Translations under genes and position numbers: made by a program | Assembly (NCBI GenBank): GCA_003008705.1 | Contig: PDUO01000075.1 | Span: forward strand, 101,962-165,961 | Length of the DNA stretch: 64,000 nucleotides | Origin: Pezicula radicicola | Lineage: Eukaryota; Ascomycota; Leotiomycetes; Helotiales; Dermateaceae | Direction of reading: 5' to 3' | The notes under the pieces: model-generated | The model's input: only the letters and a program-made list of their open reading frames with translations | What the model was told of the DNA's origin: nothing | Databases searched by the model: none | In this document: one piece after another, positions 1 to 12,518 of the stretch | Position numbering within the stretch: the stretch's first letter is position 1 | Layout: each line of letters opens with the position of its first letter

Positions 1-129
1 CTCGATCATCTACCAGCATCAGTAACTGAGATCTCGAATGAGAAATGCAAGAGGGCAACTCACAAGTAGGCGATATGCCCTTCTTCATGGGCTTCCCACT
101 TCTATAATTTTACACTAGAACAAAAGCCC

Positions 130-994
130 TCATCTTGCGCCAGACTTATCCTGAGATTCCACAGTCTTATTCATCTCACGTTCTTGAGCCCGTAGCTTTT
201 CTATGCTTTCATCAAGTAAAGCGATCTCTGCGTTGACCCGTAGCAGTTTCTCCTGTAGCATGTCTTCATATTCTTTGTCAGATAGGACCTTCATAGGACT
301 CCACTTGGAGTTTAGCCATGAGCCCTTCGTATCATTTGAGGGTTCTCCTATATAATTCGATCTCCGAGCGTCTGCTCTATTGTAGAAATATTGCCCAGCA
401 GCTCCAAACAGAGCGAACACGATTGCCCCTGGGATTATATTCCCTCGCCCACCTGACACAAACTGTTAGTTGTGTTTAGACAAAGCAGATTCCAGAACCC
501 GACGTACGTAACAGTCCACCAACTATGCCTCCAGCGCCACCGGCTATGGCACTTGCGGAGACCTTATCTTGTGGTGTTACCTTGTCTTTCCCCCATGCAT
601 GCAAAACCACATTTCTCGAAACTGTCCTCGCGTTAGCGTCAGGTACAACGCATCAGTGGAACCGTCTTACGTGTGAAGCTAGTTCCCAAAGTAAACCATT
701 GAATGCCTGATGCCATTGCAAATAGAACAGGAGTATTCGATCGGATGATTCCAGCAAATGTCCCTACGAATAGACCTGACGCGCCTATGATCCAATTGTC
801 AAATAAGGCTCGTGTTGTCACGTGAAATCAAATGAAAAGAAGGTGGAAAGCGATGCCCAGAGAAGAATCTAGGGGCGAAAGCACTTCAACTTACCAGAGA
901 GACCACCAATTTGGAGTGCAGGCAGAATAATCTCCATGATCTCCGGCGGGAGACCACTTTTTGGAGGTGGTCGAGATGGCGCCGGTGTGGTCAT
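130..994 (-). CDS. Tim17/Tim22-like small multi-span membrane protein
   Basis: Four exons give a 216-aa protein: 994-895, 784-671, 621-508 and 452-130. All introns are GT-AG and all junctions keep frame. Exon 1 carries a Pro-rich start and the PPEIMEIILPALQIGG segment. Exons 2-3 carry Gly/Ala-rich membrane segments (GLFVGTFAGII, AIAGGAGGIVGGLL), and exon 4 carries a further one (IPGAIVFALFGAAGQYFYN) followed by a charged coiled-coil-like tail with KWSPMKVLSDKEYE. Glycine-zipper helices of this kind are typical of the Tim17/22/23 fold, so a mitochondrial inner-membrane location is inferred; the substrate or partner is unknown. The ATG at 994 was chosen because upstream codons in that frame look non-coding and the N-terminus then begins MTTPAPSRPPPKSG. 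The gene is divergent from eIF4B. Family assignment is moderate, gene structure is good. Confidence 0.75.
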
Positions 995-1453
995 GTCGTC
1001 CTTAACTTTGCGGATAGTACAGACGTTGGGCTGCATGTAGATATTCAAAATATTTGGGGGGCTATTAACAGGTAATATAGAAGAGATGGTTATATTACGG
1101 ACATGGAAAAAGTGAATGGAAGGCAGATGTCGATAAAGGGACCATGCAGGCTTGCAGCAGTTCTTGACGCTGTCCTTCCTGGTCTGCTGGAGACCCTCTT
1201 TGCACCGCCTAGCCCGAATTGAGCATAGCTCGCCCGCTGCTCCCAACCGCACATCATGAAAAATCATCCTCCAACGCTCCAGATATATTTCCAACAACGA
1301 CCGTCCCCACCACGCCTCGTTCAAGTTCGCAGAGCTTGACATACCGGATAATCGACTTCCAGCGATCATACTGAAGAACTCTCGTTCTTCAGCCGAATCC
1401 AAAGGACAACGCGCAAGCCGATCTCGCGCGTTGCCTAAAAAAAAGCCGCAAAC
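995..1453. promoter_or_regulatory. Divergent intergenic region, Tim17-like / eIF4B
   Basis: This 459-bp gap separates two head-to-head start codons and must hold both promoters. I see no clear TATA box or other motif I can defend. Confidence 0.4.
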
Positions 1454-3614
1454 ATGGGTAAGTCAATTGTGCGGAGACATTAGCACTCACTCCCGGACGA
1501 GACAATCTCGGGGCGCTTGCAGACTACAGAGTATTGATAGCTAATTCGTATGGGGTGCAGCTCCCAAAAAGAAGGAACAGCAGAAGATGTCCCTTGGGGA
1601 ATTTCTGACTGATGAAAGTAAGGACAGGCAGACAGTGTCTTCTCCGCAGATCGAAGCTAATATCTTGTAGAGATGGGATCATGGGCAGATGAGATGGAGG
1701 ATATGCCAGTTTGTAAGTTTGCGCGACGTACAATTTACACATTCATTTGCTAACATGTGTCCTCCTAGCGGGTATGTCATTTTCACAACTCCCTTGAGCC
1801 GAGAATGCTTTTGGGAACTAACAATAATAGATTCTCGCACTGGATATGGAGGAGCCGAAAGACGTACATACAACTCTGGTACTGGCGCTTATGGAGGAAG
1901 TAGCATGGGAGGTTCGTGAACCTCTTTTTTGTATCTACAGCAATTGGAACATTAGTGCTGATGGTGCTCTAGGATACTCCGTCCGCGAAGAACTTCCCCT
2001 TCCAGATAAGCCACCTTACACCGTTCATCTCGGAAACTTGTCCTTCGATGCCACTGTTGGAGATGTCACCGATTTCTTTGCCGGCTGCGAATGCACCAAT
2101 GTCAGAATCATTGAGGATAAGTTAGAGATGAAGCCTAAGGGATTTGGTTATGCAGAATTTGGTACTCTTGATGGACTTAAGCAGGCTTTGACACTCAATC
2201 AGAGTCAATTTCAGGGAAGGAATATCAGAATTAGTGTTGCTGATCCTCGTAAGTCTCTCGAGTCTCTGCGCATTTGTTCTCTCACTGACGTCATAATCCA
2301 GCAAAAAATGATGGCCGTGATCGCCCAGATGCACGAGAATTTGGAGACTGGAGTAGAAAGGGGCCCTTGCCCGATTTGCCAGGTCGAGGAGGAAACGATC
2401 GTCGGGGATCGGACCGTGGAGGATTTGGCTCTGGCCGTACATTTGGTGATGCTCCAGGATCAGAATATGGTGGAGAGCGAAGAGAGCGCCGTGACCCTTT
2501 CCCAGAAGGTGATGGCAAGGTACGCGACTTCGGAAACTGGGAGCGCAAGGGTCCACTTTCACCTCTTCCTCAACAAGAACGGCCATCGGCACCACGAGAG
2601 GGAGGACGTCCAAGAACAAATGATGGGCCGAGGGAATTCAAAGAGCGAAGAGCATCGCCTGCAGCATGGGGTGAGGGCCGACCTGCACAAGGATCACAGG
2701 ATGGATCCCGGCCCCCAAGACGCGAATTCCAAGAGCGACCTCCACCCGTTGAGAGGGCTCCTACAGCAGCAGAGCAGGACAGCCAGTGGCGTGCAAAGAT
2801 GAGACCTGATGCACCACCAGCAAAGTCACCAGCACCATCCCGAGACGGTAGCGAAGCACCTTCATCTCCAGCACCAGGAGCGAGTGCGCCAGCCGGCCGA
2901 CCAAAGTTGAATCTTGCAAAACGCACTGTCTCCGAGGCACCAGGCTTGCCATCACCTTCATTGTCTGGTGAATCTAAGGCGAACCCATTCGGCGCCGCTC
3001 GCCCAATTGACACAGCAGCAAAGGAAAAAGAGATCGAGGAGAAGAGATTAGCTGCACTTAAAGAGAAGAAAGAAGCTGAAGAGAAGGCTCGCGAGGAGAA
3101 GAAAGAGGCTGCTAGAGCGGCTGCCGCTGCCAAAGCCGCTGAGGCTGAGAAGGAGGAGTCTGCTGAAGGCGATGACAAAAAGATAGAGATTTTAAAACAT
3201 GAGGGCGATGGCGCAAAGGATGGAGAGACGATTGAGACGGAAAATGCTAACGGAAAGGTTGTTGATGACAAGGCTGTTAAGCCAAGAGAGATTGTACGAG
3301 ACACAAGACCAAAGCCGGCAGAGACTGGTGCCTGGCGACGAGCATCTGCAGGCCCACTTCGAGATGATGCCCCACGAGCTCCAAGAGGACGAGGTGATGG
3401 TCCACCAAGAGGTCCCCGGGGTGGACGTGGCGGCGCCAGAGGTGGAAGAGGTGATGCGAATGGCGGTTCTCCCCGTGGACCAGCAGCACCTAATTCACCA
3501 TCTTTGGAACCGGAGGCAGAGGTTCTTGAGGAAGATGGATGGAGCACCGTCTCAAAACCTAAGAAGAACGGACGTGGTGGCAACAACGGCGGGTCCCGCG
3601 CTATTGCATCATGA
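1454..3614 (+). CDS. TIF3: Translation initiation factor eIF4B (Tif3-like)
   Basis: An RNA-binding cofactor that stimulates eIF4A-dependent unwinding of mRNA leaders. Proposed exons are 1454-1457, 1561-1617, 1671-1712, 1769-1771 (3 nt), 1831-1911, 1973-2248 and 2302-3614, giving 591 aa. The start reads MAPKKKEQQKMSLGEFL, then the SWADEMEDMP motif. One RRM follows (YTVHLGNLSFDATVGDV as RNP2 region, KGFGYAEF as RNP1). Repeats of the form W-x-R-K-G-P-L are seen twice (DWSRKGPLPDLP, NWERKGPLSPLP), as in fungal eIF4B. A Lys/Glu/Ala helix and an RG-rich C-terminus ending in EDGWSTVSKPKKNGRGG complete it. The first exon is only ATGG. The donor at 1912 (GTTCGT) is weak but is the only one that restores frame. 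Identity is secure; the microexon is the uncertain detail. Confidence 0.93.
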
Positions 3615-4932
3615 ACATGACATGACATATTTTACGCTGTTACGGCCGGCTTTTATCGACCCTCTCAAGCATTTCAACAAAACTTTCCTCTCTCCTCCCA
3701 CAAGCAAACGGCTTCTTCTCGGCGTTGGATTTCTTCGGCCTTGTCTTTAGACTTTGGTGCGCGGGCTCTTGGGTTTTTGGCCTCAAGAAGTATAGGCACG
3801 ACATGGTGGCATTTGCACACACCTCGTTGGCTTTTCTGTCTTGCATGCTATGACATGTCTTTCTTCACGTCTTGCGTGTGTTGGGTGGAAAAGTACTGCA
3901 AATCATGCACGGTTTCATGCGGCTCGCGCTCGGGCATAGAATTTGTGGATGGATCACTTTGTGCTTGTAATTCTAAAAAACACTTTTCATCATGGCAACA
4001 GTCCCGATACAGTAGCTAGCGAGACCCGATAATGCAACTTTCACAAAAGAGCAAAGGGATTCTCTAAATAATTACAAGAACTTGATATATCCAGAGAGTT
4101 CTGGTAGGTACCATTGGTACTTTACCAATCCTCAACCCCTTGATACTAATGCTTCATGTACAGTAAGTTGCAGGGGCAAACGAGATATTTTGTTCGAAAG
4201 ATCCTAGGTATCCAGTAGTGCCAGCAAGCCTTTCACATTAGAACAGCAATTCAGCTTTCTTTTTTAACATACAATGAGCTTGGTAGCCAATAAAAGCAGC
4301 AACATGAAATGGACCCACGACGCCATTCGTTGCAAGTGTATAAACGTTCAGCATCTCATTGTTGACTTTCTGCGATTTTTAGAGACATGATTCGTTCCAT
4401 TTCAGCATAATACATCAACAAGTCAACATGGGACAACAGCATTTGGCTTGCTGCTTTTCAACAAGATGCTCTAAAGCACATGACCTCGAGAGAAGTCCGA
4501 CTTTGCCTTATTTTATGTCCCATCAACTTCCACAATATAATGAATCATTGGTTGGGCAAATAAGTAGCAGGTATTCTACTTATTTGCCTCGGTAAGTATT
4601 CTTATCTTTTATATCTGTGTATTCAATTGCAAACGCAATGCAATACTAATTGAAGTTGGAGGGTTAAGTAAGTCAAGAATTCAAGAAGTTACGCACACGC
4701 CAAGTGACGACACAAAGTAAATCATGACTTTTGGGAAGCCATGCTGCCTGTGTTACTACCTAACTTTACATAAATATCTCCCAAAAGCTTGGCTTCCAAG
4801 CTTCTTTATCTTAATTTGATTTCAATTGAGAAAGCTGTTAAGGCTGCTTCTATAAACATCCGATATTTACTACCTACCTACCTACCCACCTACATTATCT
4901 TGGTTGCTATTTGCAAACGTACCGTTTTCCAG
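3615..4932. other. Intergenic region, no gene found
   Basis: About 1.3 kb between eIF4B and the 6PGDH pseudogene. Open frames here are short and lack family resemblance. A CCTA-type short repeat (CTACCTACCTACC) lies near 4872, just upstream of the old promoter. Nothing else is supportable. Confidence 0.5.
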
Positions 4933-6285
4933 ATGGGGGAGTTCAAGAAGGTAGATCAAATTTAATTAAAACTTCATACTCGATTCAAATAGAAACTGAT
5001 TTTTAAACAAATAGGCAGGAATGATTGGAGCAGGAGCTATGGGAGGAGGAATGGCCCTCCTTTTCAGTGAACACGGTCTCGATATCTCCATCCTAGATCT
5101 ATCCTCCATAACTGTAGACAAACTCCTCTCAGAAGCCCAAGACCTCGGTCTAAAAGATAAACTTACCAAGCACGAGGATTACGAATCACTATGCAAATGG
5201 CTACCCTCACCACGAGCCATATTCTTTTGGCTCCCTCATGGTCAAGTAAGTGATGGTATTTTAACTGGTCTTAAACCTTACCTTGATCAATGTGATATCA
5301 TTGTGAATTGTAGTAATGAGAATTGGGAGAATACGGAACGGTGACATGGTTCTTTGGTTCCTAGGGGCGTTTTTTTTTATATGTTGGCTGCGGGGTGAGT
5401 GGTGGGTATTAGGCTAGGAGACGTGGTCCTAGTATGTGTCCTGGTGGTCTGGATGAGGGACTTGATTTTATGTTGCCGTTTCTGCGAAAAGGTTGCTGCG
5501 AATGATAAGAGGGGCAATTCTCATATTGCTAAGGTTGGTCAGGGTAAGACTAGAAGGACTTCTCTCTTATTATTTTAAAGATTCTTAGTTGGTGTAGCTC
5601 TGGCTAATTATTTCGGGATTTGGGTGGTTCTGGTCATTATGTCAAGGTGGTGCATAATGGAATTGAACAGTAAGTCGTTCTTGTACGGGCGGTACTATTT
5701 CAAATAACTTATTTTTACAGCGGGATGATGAGCGCTGTTAGTGAGGCGTGGCAAATCATGACAAAACACTTGGGGATGCAATATGACGAAGTAGGAAAAG
5801 TGTTCGAAAGTTGGTGTACTAGCGGAGAACTCGTTAGTTTTGTCCATTCTCCATCACTGCACGAAATCGAGTACTTATAAAAGATTAGGAAAGCACTTTC
5901 TTGATCAATATAGCTGCAGATATCTATCAAAAGAAAAGTGAGAAGGGAGAATATGTCCTAGCAGACGTACAAGATAGAGTAGTCCAGGACATAAACGGAA
6001 CAGAAGGAACAGGAATCTGGCCCAAGCATCGCTTCCGAACTCAAACAAGGCTTCGACGCTTTGAAGAAAGTGGTATTGAAGGGAACGGAATATAATGCTG
6101 TGATCCCGAGTTTGAGCACTGCTTTGGAATATCTTAAATATGTTGGAAACTTGGATTTGCCAACTCAGTTCTATGAGGCGGAGTTGGGTTATTTTGGGAA
6201 GCATATGTATGATAGCAAGAGCAAGAATCCAGATCCAGGAGAGGCGGTTAGTGGGCAGAGTCATTTTGAGTGGATAAAGGCATAA
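4933..6285 (+). pseudogene. Decayed 6-phosphogluconate dehydrogenase copy
   Basis: The intact enzyme oxidatively decarboxylates 6-phosphogluconate in the pentose phosphate pathway. An ATG exon (4933-4950, MGEFKK) splices to AGMIGAGAMGGGMALLFSE, the NADP-binding fingerprint. The frame stays good to CSNENWENTER (5341), then meets a TGA. Recognisable blocks continue in shifted frames: GVSGGY*ARRRGPSMCPGG, a KVAANDKRGN block, the catalytic-region motif GGSGHYVKVVHNGIE, SEAWQIMTKHLGMQYDEVGKVFE, and ADIYQKKSEKGEYVLADVQD. After GTGIW a large internal part of the C-terminal helical domain is missing, and the sequence resumes at ALKKVVLKGTEYNAV, running to HFEWIKA and a stop at 6285. Several frameshifts, at least two stops and the deletion make function very unlikely. 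It is probably a duplicate of the active gene located elsewhere. Identification is firm, exact lesion boundaries less so. Confidence 0.85.
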
Positions 6286-6690
6286 GAGAGATAGATTGGT
6301 TTGAAAATGGTTGTAGACAATCAGTAATATTCAAAGGAACAATACAAGATCAAATCATCCCTACATAAAACTCAACGAGCCTCCTTTAAAGCGTTCGCTT
6401 CTGCATTAACTCTTCCTTTTGCCAAGACATTGTTAATACGAAGTTCTCGACTTCTTCATTTCATTAGCCAGTGGCACTCAGGTCTTCTGTTGGGTGTCTT
6501 TAAAGTTATACTACTTACTCGTATCTGGATGTCTTGAACTACCCACAACAGTTCTCGTACAAATAAAAGTTGATTTGTTTTCCTCTGGATAAGAGGTAGT
6601 TGGTGGTTTATACAAGCCCCCACGCTTTTCCATGGCCAAAAGACTCCTAATTACTCCTCGCAATGCATAGTAATGATTCTCTACACAATC
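6286..6690. other. Convergent intergenic region
   Basis: About 400 bp between the 3' ends of the 6PGDH pseudogene and RRP5. It presumably holds the RRP5 3' UTR. No gene or repeat seen. Confidence 0.4.
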
Positions 6691-9600
6691 TTATTCCTCA
6701 TCATCCTCTGCACTCTTCGCTTTCTTCTCAGCAGCAGCTCGTACCCACTCCTCGGCCTTGGCCTTGACCTTCTCTTGACTCTTCTTATCACCATTTCTCA
6801 CCTCCCACTCACTCCATCGCCTAAACCACGCCTTTGCCCCCTTTGGCTTTAGGCCCTTGATCTTGGCCACGCGATCAAAGACACCACGAATGATATCTTT
6901 GTCTCCTTGCTGGATCTCAAGATCTAGAAGCTGGTTCCAAAGGTCGAGACGTTTCGGCAAATTAGCAAGTAATCCTTCAAACATGGTACGTCCAAGTTCA
7001 GGGGAGCCAGATGGCGAATGGAATTCAAGAGCGGCGAATTTAATGGTTAGGCTGAGATGGGTATGTGGTGGGAGGCACTGCACAGCACGTGGGAGAAGCG
7101 CTCGTGCTCGGTCGGGTGATGAGAGGGTATTCATCAGAAAGTGAGCACAGTTTTGCCATACTGAAGGTGATTGTGAGAACTTCTTGACCATGGCTTGGAG
7201 TAGTTCATCGGCTTTCTATAAAATAATCAGTATTGTGTCCTCCAATAAAGTGGGCTGAGTACGTACGTCATGCTTGCCATCCAAAATGCAAATACTAGTC
7301 AATTTCTCATAGATCTCTTGGGCATCATTATACTGGCACGCCCGTTTGAAAACCTCATCGAAAGTCTCATCGGTACCATATTGGAGCTCAAGATAGAGAA
7401 GAGCGACCCATACCCGCATCTTCTCTGCCTCTTCGCGGATACCGATCGTCCTTATGGCACGCTCAGCCACATCTCTGGCCTTGTTAAGCTCGCTGAGTTC
7501 TATCTGGAATCTCATGTACCCGATCCAAAGCTCGGATGAATCTGGCTGTCCAAGAAGTAATCGTTCAAAATCGCTGACGGACTTGGGTCCATTTGCATCG
7601 AGATCACCAGTCCTATCAACCTTGATCTCTGCCTTCTTGCGCTTCTTCTTCTTGGTCTTGTCTTCGGCACTATCGTTTGATCCGGCATCTGACTGATCAT
7701 CATCTTGATCAAGGACGTTGGCAGACCAATCGAAGCCACCTGCAGTAAGTGCAGGGACTGCAACCTCATCTTCAGCATCTTCCATCTCCTCGTCCGATTG
7801 TTCTTCTTCCTCGTCAGCACTTCCGATACTTTCAACTCCATCAAGATCAAGCTCAATGCCACCAGCCTCATTATCTTCGTCATCTTCTTCATCACTACCC
7901 TCGGCATCAAGCTTGACGCCCTCCATCCCGTCTGCATCATCATCATCTTCACTTTCGTCTTCTGACTCAGCTCCATCCTCAAAATAGGATGCCTTAAGTC
8001 CAAAGCTAATGCGCTTTTTCTCAGGTTCAATCTTTAAGACAATTGCCTTGACGGCATCACCCTCGTCATATAACTTCTTGACGTCATGAACGCGCTTTGC
8101 TGCCATCTCGCTTTGGTGGCATAGCCCACTGACATTCGATGAGTTGTCTACAACAATGAAGACACCGAAATCTTCTACCTTGCGCACCTTTCCAGTGACG
8201 ATTTGTCCTACTTTCATATCGTTAAATGTTAAAGGCGCAACATAATCCTTGTCAATGACTGAGGATTTCAAACTTAATTGAACATGGTTTAGGAGAGCAT
8301 CGGCTTTGACGACTTTGCCTTTCACTAACTGATCAACTTGAAAGTTTGACTTCCAGTCCTTAAGGAAAGAGTCGGAAAGATCTGATACTCGGACGTAGGC
8401 AGTAACATTACCACCAAGGTTAACGAAAATGCCATTGTCAGCGACTTTGTTAACGAATCCACGCACAACATCGTTAACTTTTAATTGTGAAATCGATGAG
8501 ATCTCAGGATCCTCAACAGGGAGCGATGAGTTCAGGACTCGTGAAGGCCGAGTTGATAGTCTGACTCTCTTGTTAGGGACGTCGATGTCGGTCACACAAA
8601 CTCGAACAATATCATTCTTATTGTAAATAGTGGGATCGGCTTGCGAGAAGTCGTCAGTAAGATCCGTCAGATTGACAGGCCCAGAAACATTGTCGCTCAA
8701 CTGAACCATAATTTGTCGTTCAGTGGCACGTGTCACCTTTCCAGGGACTACCATATCCTTGCTGAGATTCTTAAAAGTCAATGGCTCGGACGCCTGTGCA
8801 GAGCGAGCAGACAGATCAAGTCTGTTGTTTGCAGCATCCAGAGACTTGACGTGTACCCTTATGGCAGACCCTATAGGGAAGTTTGCCTCGAGATCTTTGA
8901 GTAACGATACATCATCAGAGACATCCAATGCACGTATTCTTCCACGCACGTTGGGGGACAAGTTTACCCAGAGGCAGTCATCGCCAATGTTGTTAACGTA
9001 CGCAATCCAAGAGGAACCGACCTTGACTTTGTTGAGGGTCAGGGGTTCTTGGTTTAATTCAGTCAGATCGCTCTTTTTGGCAGATAGCTCAAAGACTAGC
9101 GTCTTGCCGGATCTGTGGGTGATGGGCAGGAAGCGATGGTTTTTGGCATCATGTATTCCAAGCACACGAACTTCAATGATTTGTTTCGCGGAGAAAGATC
9201 GTAAAGGATGCTTGCGGTCTTTAATCTCATCCCAAGAGTCGAACACTTGAGAAATATCGATACGTCCTTGGATGTTATCTGCAAGTTGCACATTTATCTG
9301 TGTCTCCTTGACTGACATGACTCTTGCCTTTGTCAGTTTTCCCAAGGTCAAGTCGTCGATGCAGGAAATTGAGTCATCAACAGGGTTGATAGCATCCTGG
9401 TTGACGGCTACAGATGCTGCTGCAGGTTTTGCGATTTCTTTCTCGGTGTCGACGTCTGTCATAGATAGTAGAAATCTTTGTTGTTCATGATCAACGGAGA
9501 TGATCTTGACTTGGACAGATTGGAACTTCTTGAAGCCAAAGTCTGGAAGACTGATGGCGTCCTCAGACAATTTGCTTTTGGGAAGCAAGCCAGTAAGCCC

Positions 9601-12191
9601 TCCCCCAAACTGTACGAAAACAGCGGTCAGGGTTATGTTCTTGACGAAACCATTTGCAGTCTTGCCCTCCTTTGCGTCGTCAAAGCTTCGAAGCAAGTTT
9701 CGGTCTTTGGCAGCTTTTAGGAGGCTGGGCTTGTTCGTCAGAACCACGAGGCGCTTCTGCTCCAGCTTTTCTAGTACCACCAGATCAATCAAGGTCTGGC
9801 CAACCCGAATCTTCTTCATGGCCGATAAATTTTTTTGTTCGGATCCATCGGTGAGGTGGCCGACGGGGAGACTGGCTCGGAGGCCTTGTAACTCGACAGA
9901 GATGTCGTCGTTGTTCTTCTCGGTGACCATCGCGCTTACAACCTCACCAACCTTCAGCTTCTTCAGCGCAGCTTGCTGAGCAAGTCCAAATATAGAAGGA
10001 TCCTTGCAGGACACTGTCAATTTGCCAGCTTCAGGATCAATTTTCAACACATGCACATTGACAACCTGGCCCACACGGAAGTGCTGGTGTGGATCCTTAA
10101 TATATGCCTCACTCATCTCTGAGACAGGCAAGAATCCTCGGACACTACCATAAAACTGAACCACTGCTCCGGCTGCCACAATATTAATAATTGTGCCAGG
10201 GCTCTGCATGCCAGTTGTGATTTCAGCGTAAGACTTGAAAGGAGGAGCTTCCGAGTTGACCAGTGTCTTCTTCAGGGTGAGTCGAACCTGTCGCTTGCTT
10301 GGATCTGTTGACAAGACTCTTGCAGTAACCTTCATTCCTTCCTTGAATTTCTTCTCGGGGTGGAGAAGCTGTACATCAGCCAAATGAGCTTCTGGTACTA
10401 AACCGCTGATGCCTTCAGCAAGGTTAACCAATACACCTCCAACGCCCGATGCATTGACGATGATTTTCTCAACCTTTGCTTTTACTATCTCTCCAACCTT
10501 CAGATCCTCAATTCGTAAGAATGGCTGCTCCAAAATCGATTGCTCCAGAGAGACAAGGAAGACGCCATCAAGAGCATTGTAACCAATCACTCTACCACGA
10601 TGAGCTGAGCCAACTTTGAAAGGACCTGTGGACTCTGTAAGAGTGTCAATCTTTCCATCCTTGACCCTTGAGATGTGCACGAAACCTGGAACACCTTTGA
10701 CACCTATATCCACAAAGAGACCAACACCATCCTCTACTTTCCTTACAGTAACGTCCTCTACAATTGATGACAGTGGTAGTAAATCCAGAGGGTTGTACTT
10801 TCCCCCATCCCTAACTGCCTGTTGTGGGGCAAGGGACATAACGTGATCTAAAAGAGAGACACCGAGTTTTGGCGGGTCAGACGTTGGAAAGGTACAAATT
10901 ACTCTGCCTTTGACCTTAGCACCAATCTTGTATTTCTTGTCCAAATCTTTGCCGCTTGCACCAGCTCCGGAATGCATTAAATCTGCAGTTACATCGACCA
11001 TTCCCATGACTTTTCCAGCAATGCCACGAGCAGTAATATCTGTGACCAGGATCTCGACTGCGCAACCAGGGAGGAAGCCATCTACGGTCGGTGCTTCTGT
11101 AAGATAGTTAAGCTTCTTCTGGTTGGCAATTTTTTGAGTATCGGCAGAAAGCTTCACAGTCTTCCCATTAGAACTAAGGCCAGTCACCATGCAGAGAAAA
11201 ACTGTCCCGTCTTGAATCGCGGTCAGATCCACACCGTAGCCAATCTCTTTCGAGGACATGAATCCACGCATGGAAGAATCCTCAAGCCCAATGTCCATGA
11301 TCAGTCCGTGATCCTCGACACTCAGAACGGAGGCCATTAGTGTGCTGTTAACAATAACATTTTGGGGTGAGATTGAGTTATTAGATTGCTGTGGTCGAAG
11401 AGAAAGCTCTATCCTTCGTTTAGCCTTCCCAGGAGTTTCCTCGTCGCTGGTCGAAACAACATAAGCTCGAAGATATTGTCCCAGCTTAAACATCTTCTCT
11501 AACTCAATGTCCTCCGTATCTGATTCTTCGTCTTCTTCCTCATCCTTCACCTCAGCAGCCGCGATTGACTCGATTCGTTCCGTTACTTTATTGGATATTG
11601 AGGTTATTGGCACGTATCCTGTGAGGTTATTTGGTAGAGAAAGGGCAATATCATGCGCATTTATCTGGGAGACTTGGCCTAAGACTAATGAGCCTGGTAC
11701 GAGTCGCTGTGCAGTGTCAGTTTGCCATTCACATATATTCCCCATGGCCAACATACTTTGTAACTTAAACCTTCAATCTTTACACTGTCATCCTCAGGTT
11801 CGGCAACCTCAGTTCCCTTCTTCCCCTTGCCTTTGGTTTTAGTTTTCTGCTTCTTCTTGCTTGGGCCAGCCTCCATTTCTTCTCCCTCGACCTTCGCAGA
11901 CTTTGCACCTTGTTCGAATAGCACATCTCTCGTAGCTTCAATCTGGATCTGCTTGTGTTCCAATGGGGTCAAAATGCTTGCGCCACCTCTGGGAAATGCA
12001 GCTTCTTCCTCTTTCACTCTCGAAATCTTTGGCACCGCCGGAACCCTAGGACCAGAGGTACTGTTGCCATCCTTCTCTACTTTTTCATCTGCGCGGGGTC
12101 TCTTCGAGGGCCGGTCGTCGGAATCGGCAGGTTTTTTCGATCGCATAAAAGAATCATTTGTTGGAGCGCTCTTCCTCTTTATTGGTGCCAT
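6691..12191 (-). CDS. RRP5: rRNA biogenesis protein RRP5 (S1-repeat/HAT protein)
   Basis: A very large nucleolar scaffold required for cleavages that produce both 18S and 5.8S rRNA. Three exons (12191-11757, 11706-7267, 7215-6691) give 1799 aa, the expected fungal size. The N-terminus is basic and disordered (SKKKQKTKTKGKGKK, nucleolar-signal-like) and joins at GLSYK/RLVPGSLVLGQV. Exon 2 holds a long array of S1 RNA-binding domains, seen from recurrent signatures such as GYVPITSIS, GFVHISRV, GLVPEAHL, GFLPVSEM, GLLPKSKL and GLCHQSEM. A long acidic stretch follows (coding around 7980-7760), then a C-terminal HAT/TPR helical region (SSELWIGYMRFQIELSELNKARD, LWNQLLDLEIQQGDKD). The final exon continues KADELLQAMVKKF and ends in a Lys/Glu tail. 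Both introns are short GT-AG. No defects seen. Confidence 0.96.
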
Positions 12192-12518
12192 GGTTCAATG
12201 TGGCACACAAAGTGATTAAGAGGGGATTAAGAACTTCCAAAAAAAAAGTTGATCACAGGAAGCGTGAAAATCGATGTACCGGTAGTCGTTAGAAAATTAT
12301 CGATCACGATAAGCTAGCGGCCTACGCGGCCGCCTTGCCAAGGACTTATCAGGGCAGTCTTAATCCTAATCGTGGCGGCGAGGCGAGCCAGAGTTCCATT
12401 GCTTGATCGACACCGACATCTCGTCGACGTCAACCTCCTCCTGCCACTGTTGTCTCTTTGTTCTCATACTCTGTTGGGGAACAATCCGCCACCTCCTACA
12501 AAATTCCACTCCTTTTTA
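12192..12518. promoter_or_regulatory. Divergent promoter region, RRP5 / YML020W-like gene
   Basis: A 327-bp gap between two opposed start codons. It contains palindromic stretches such as GCGGCCTACGCGGCCGC near 12317 and ATCGATCACGAT-like repeats, but no binding site I can name with confidence. Confidence 0.4.

Noticed and set aside
2570..3628. Long minus-strand open frame (352 codons) opposite eIF4B
   Set aside because: It is the antisense shadow of the Gly/Arg/Ala-rich, G+C-rich eIF4B C-terminus.
7512..8030. Open frames on both strands in the acidic region of RRP5
   Set aside because: Low-complexity Asp/Glu codons of RRP5 create Ser/Leu/Met-rich shadows in other frames.
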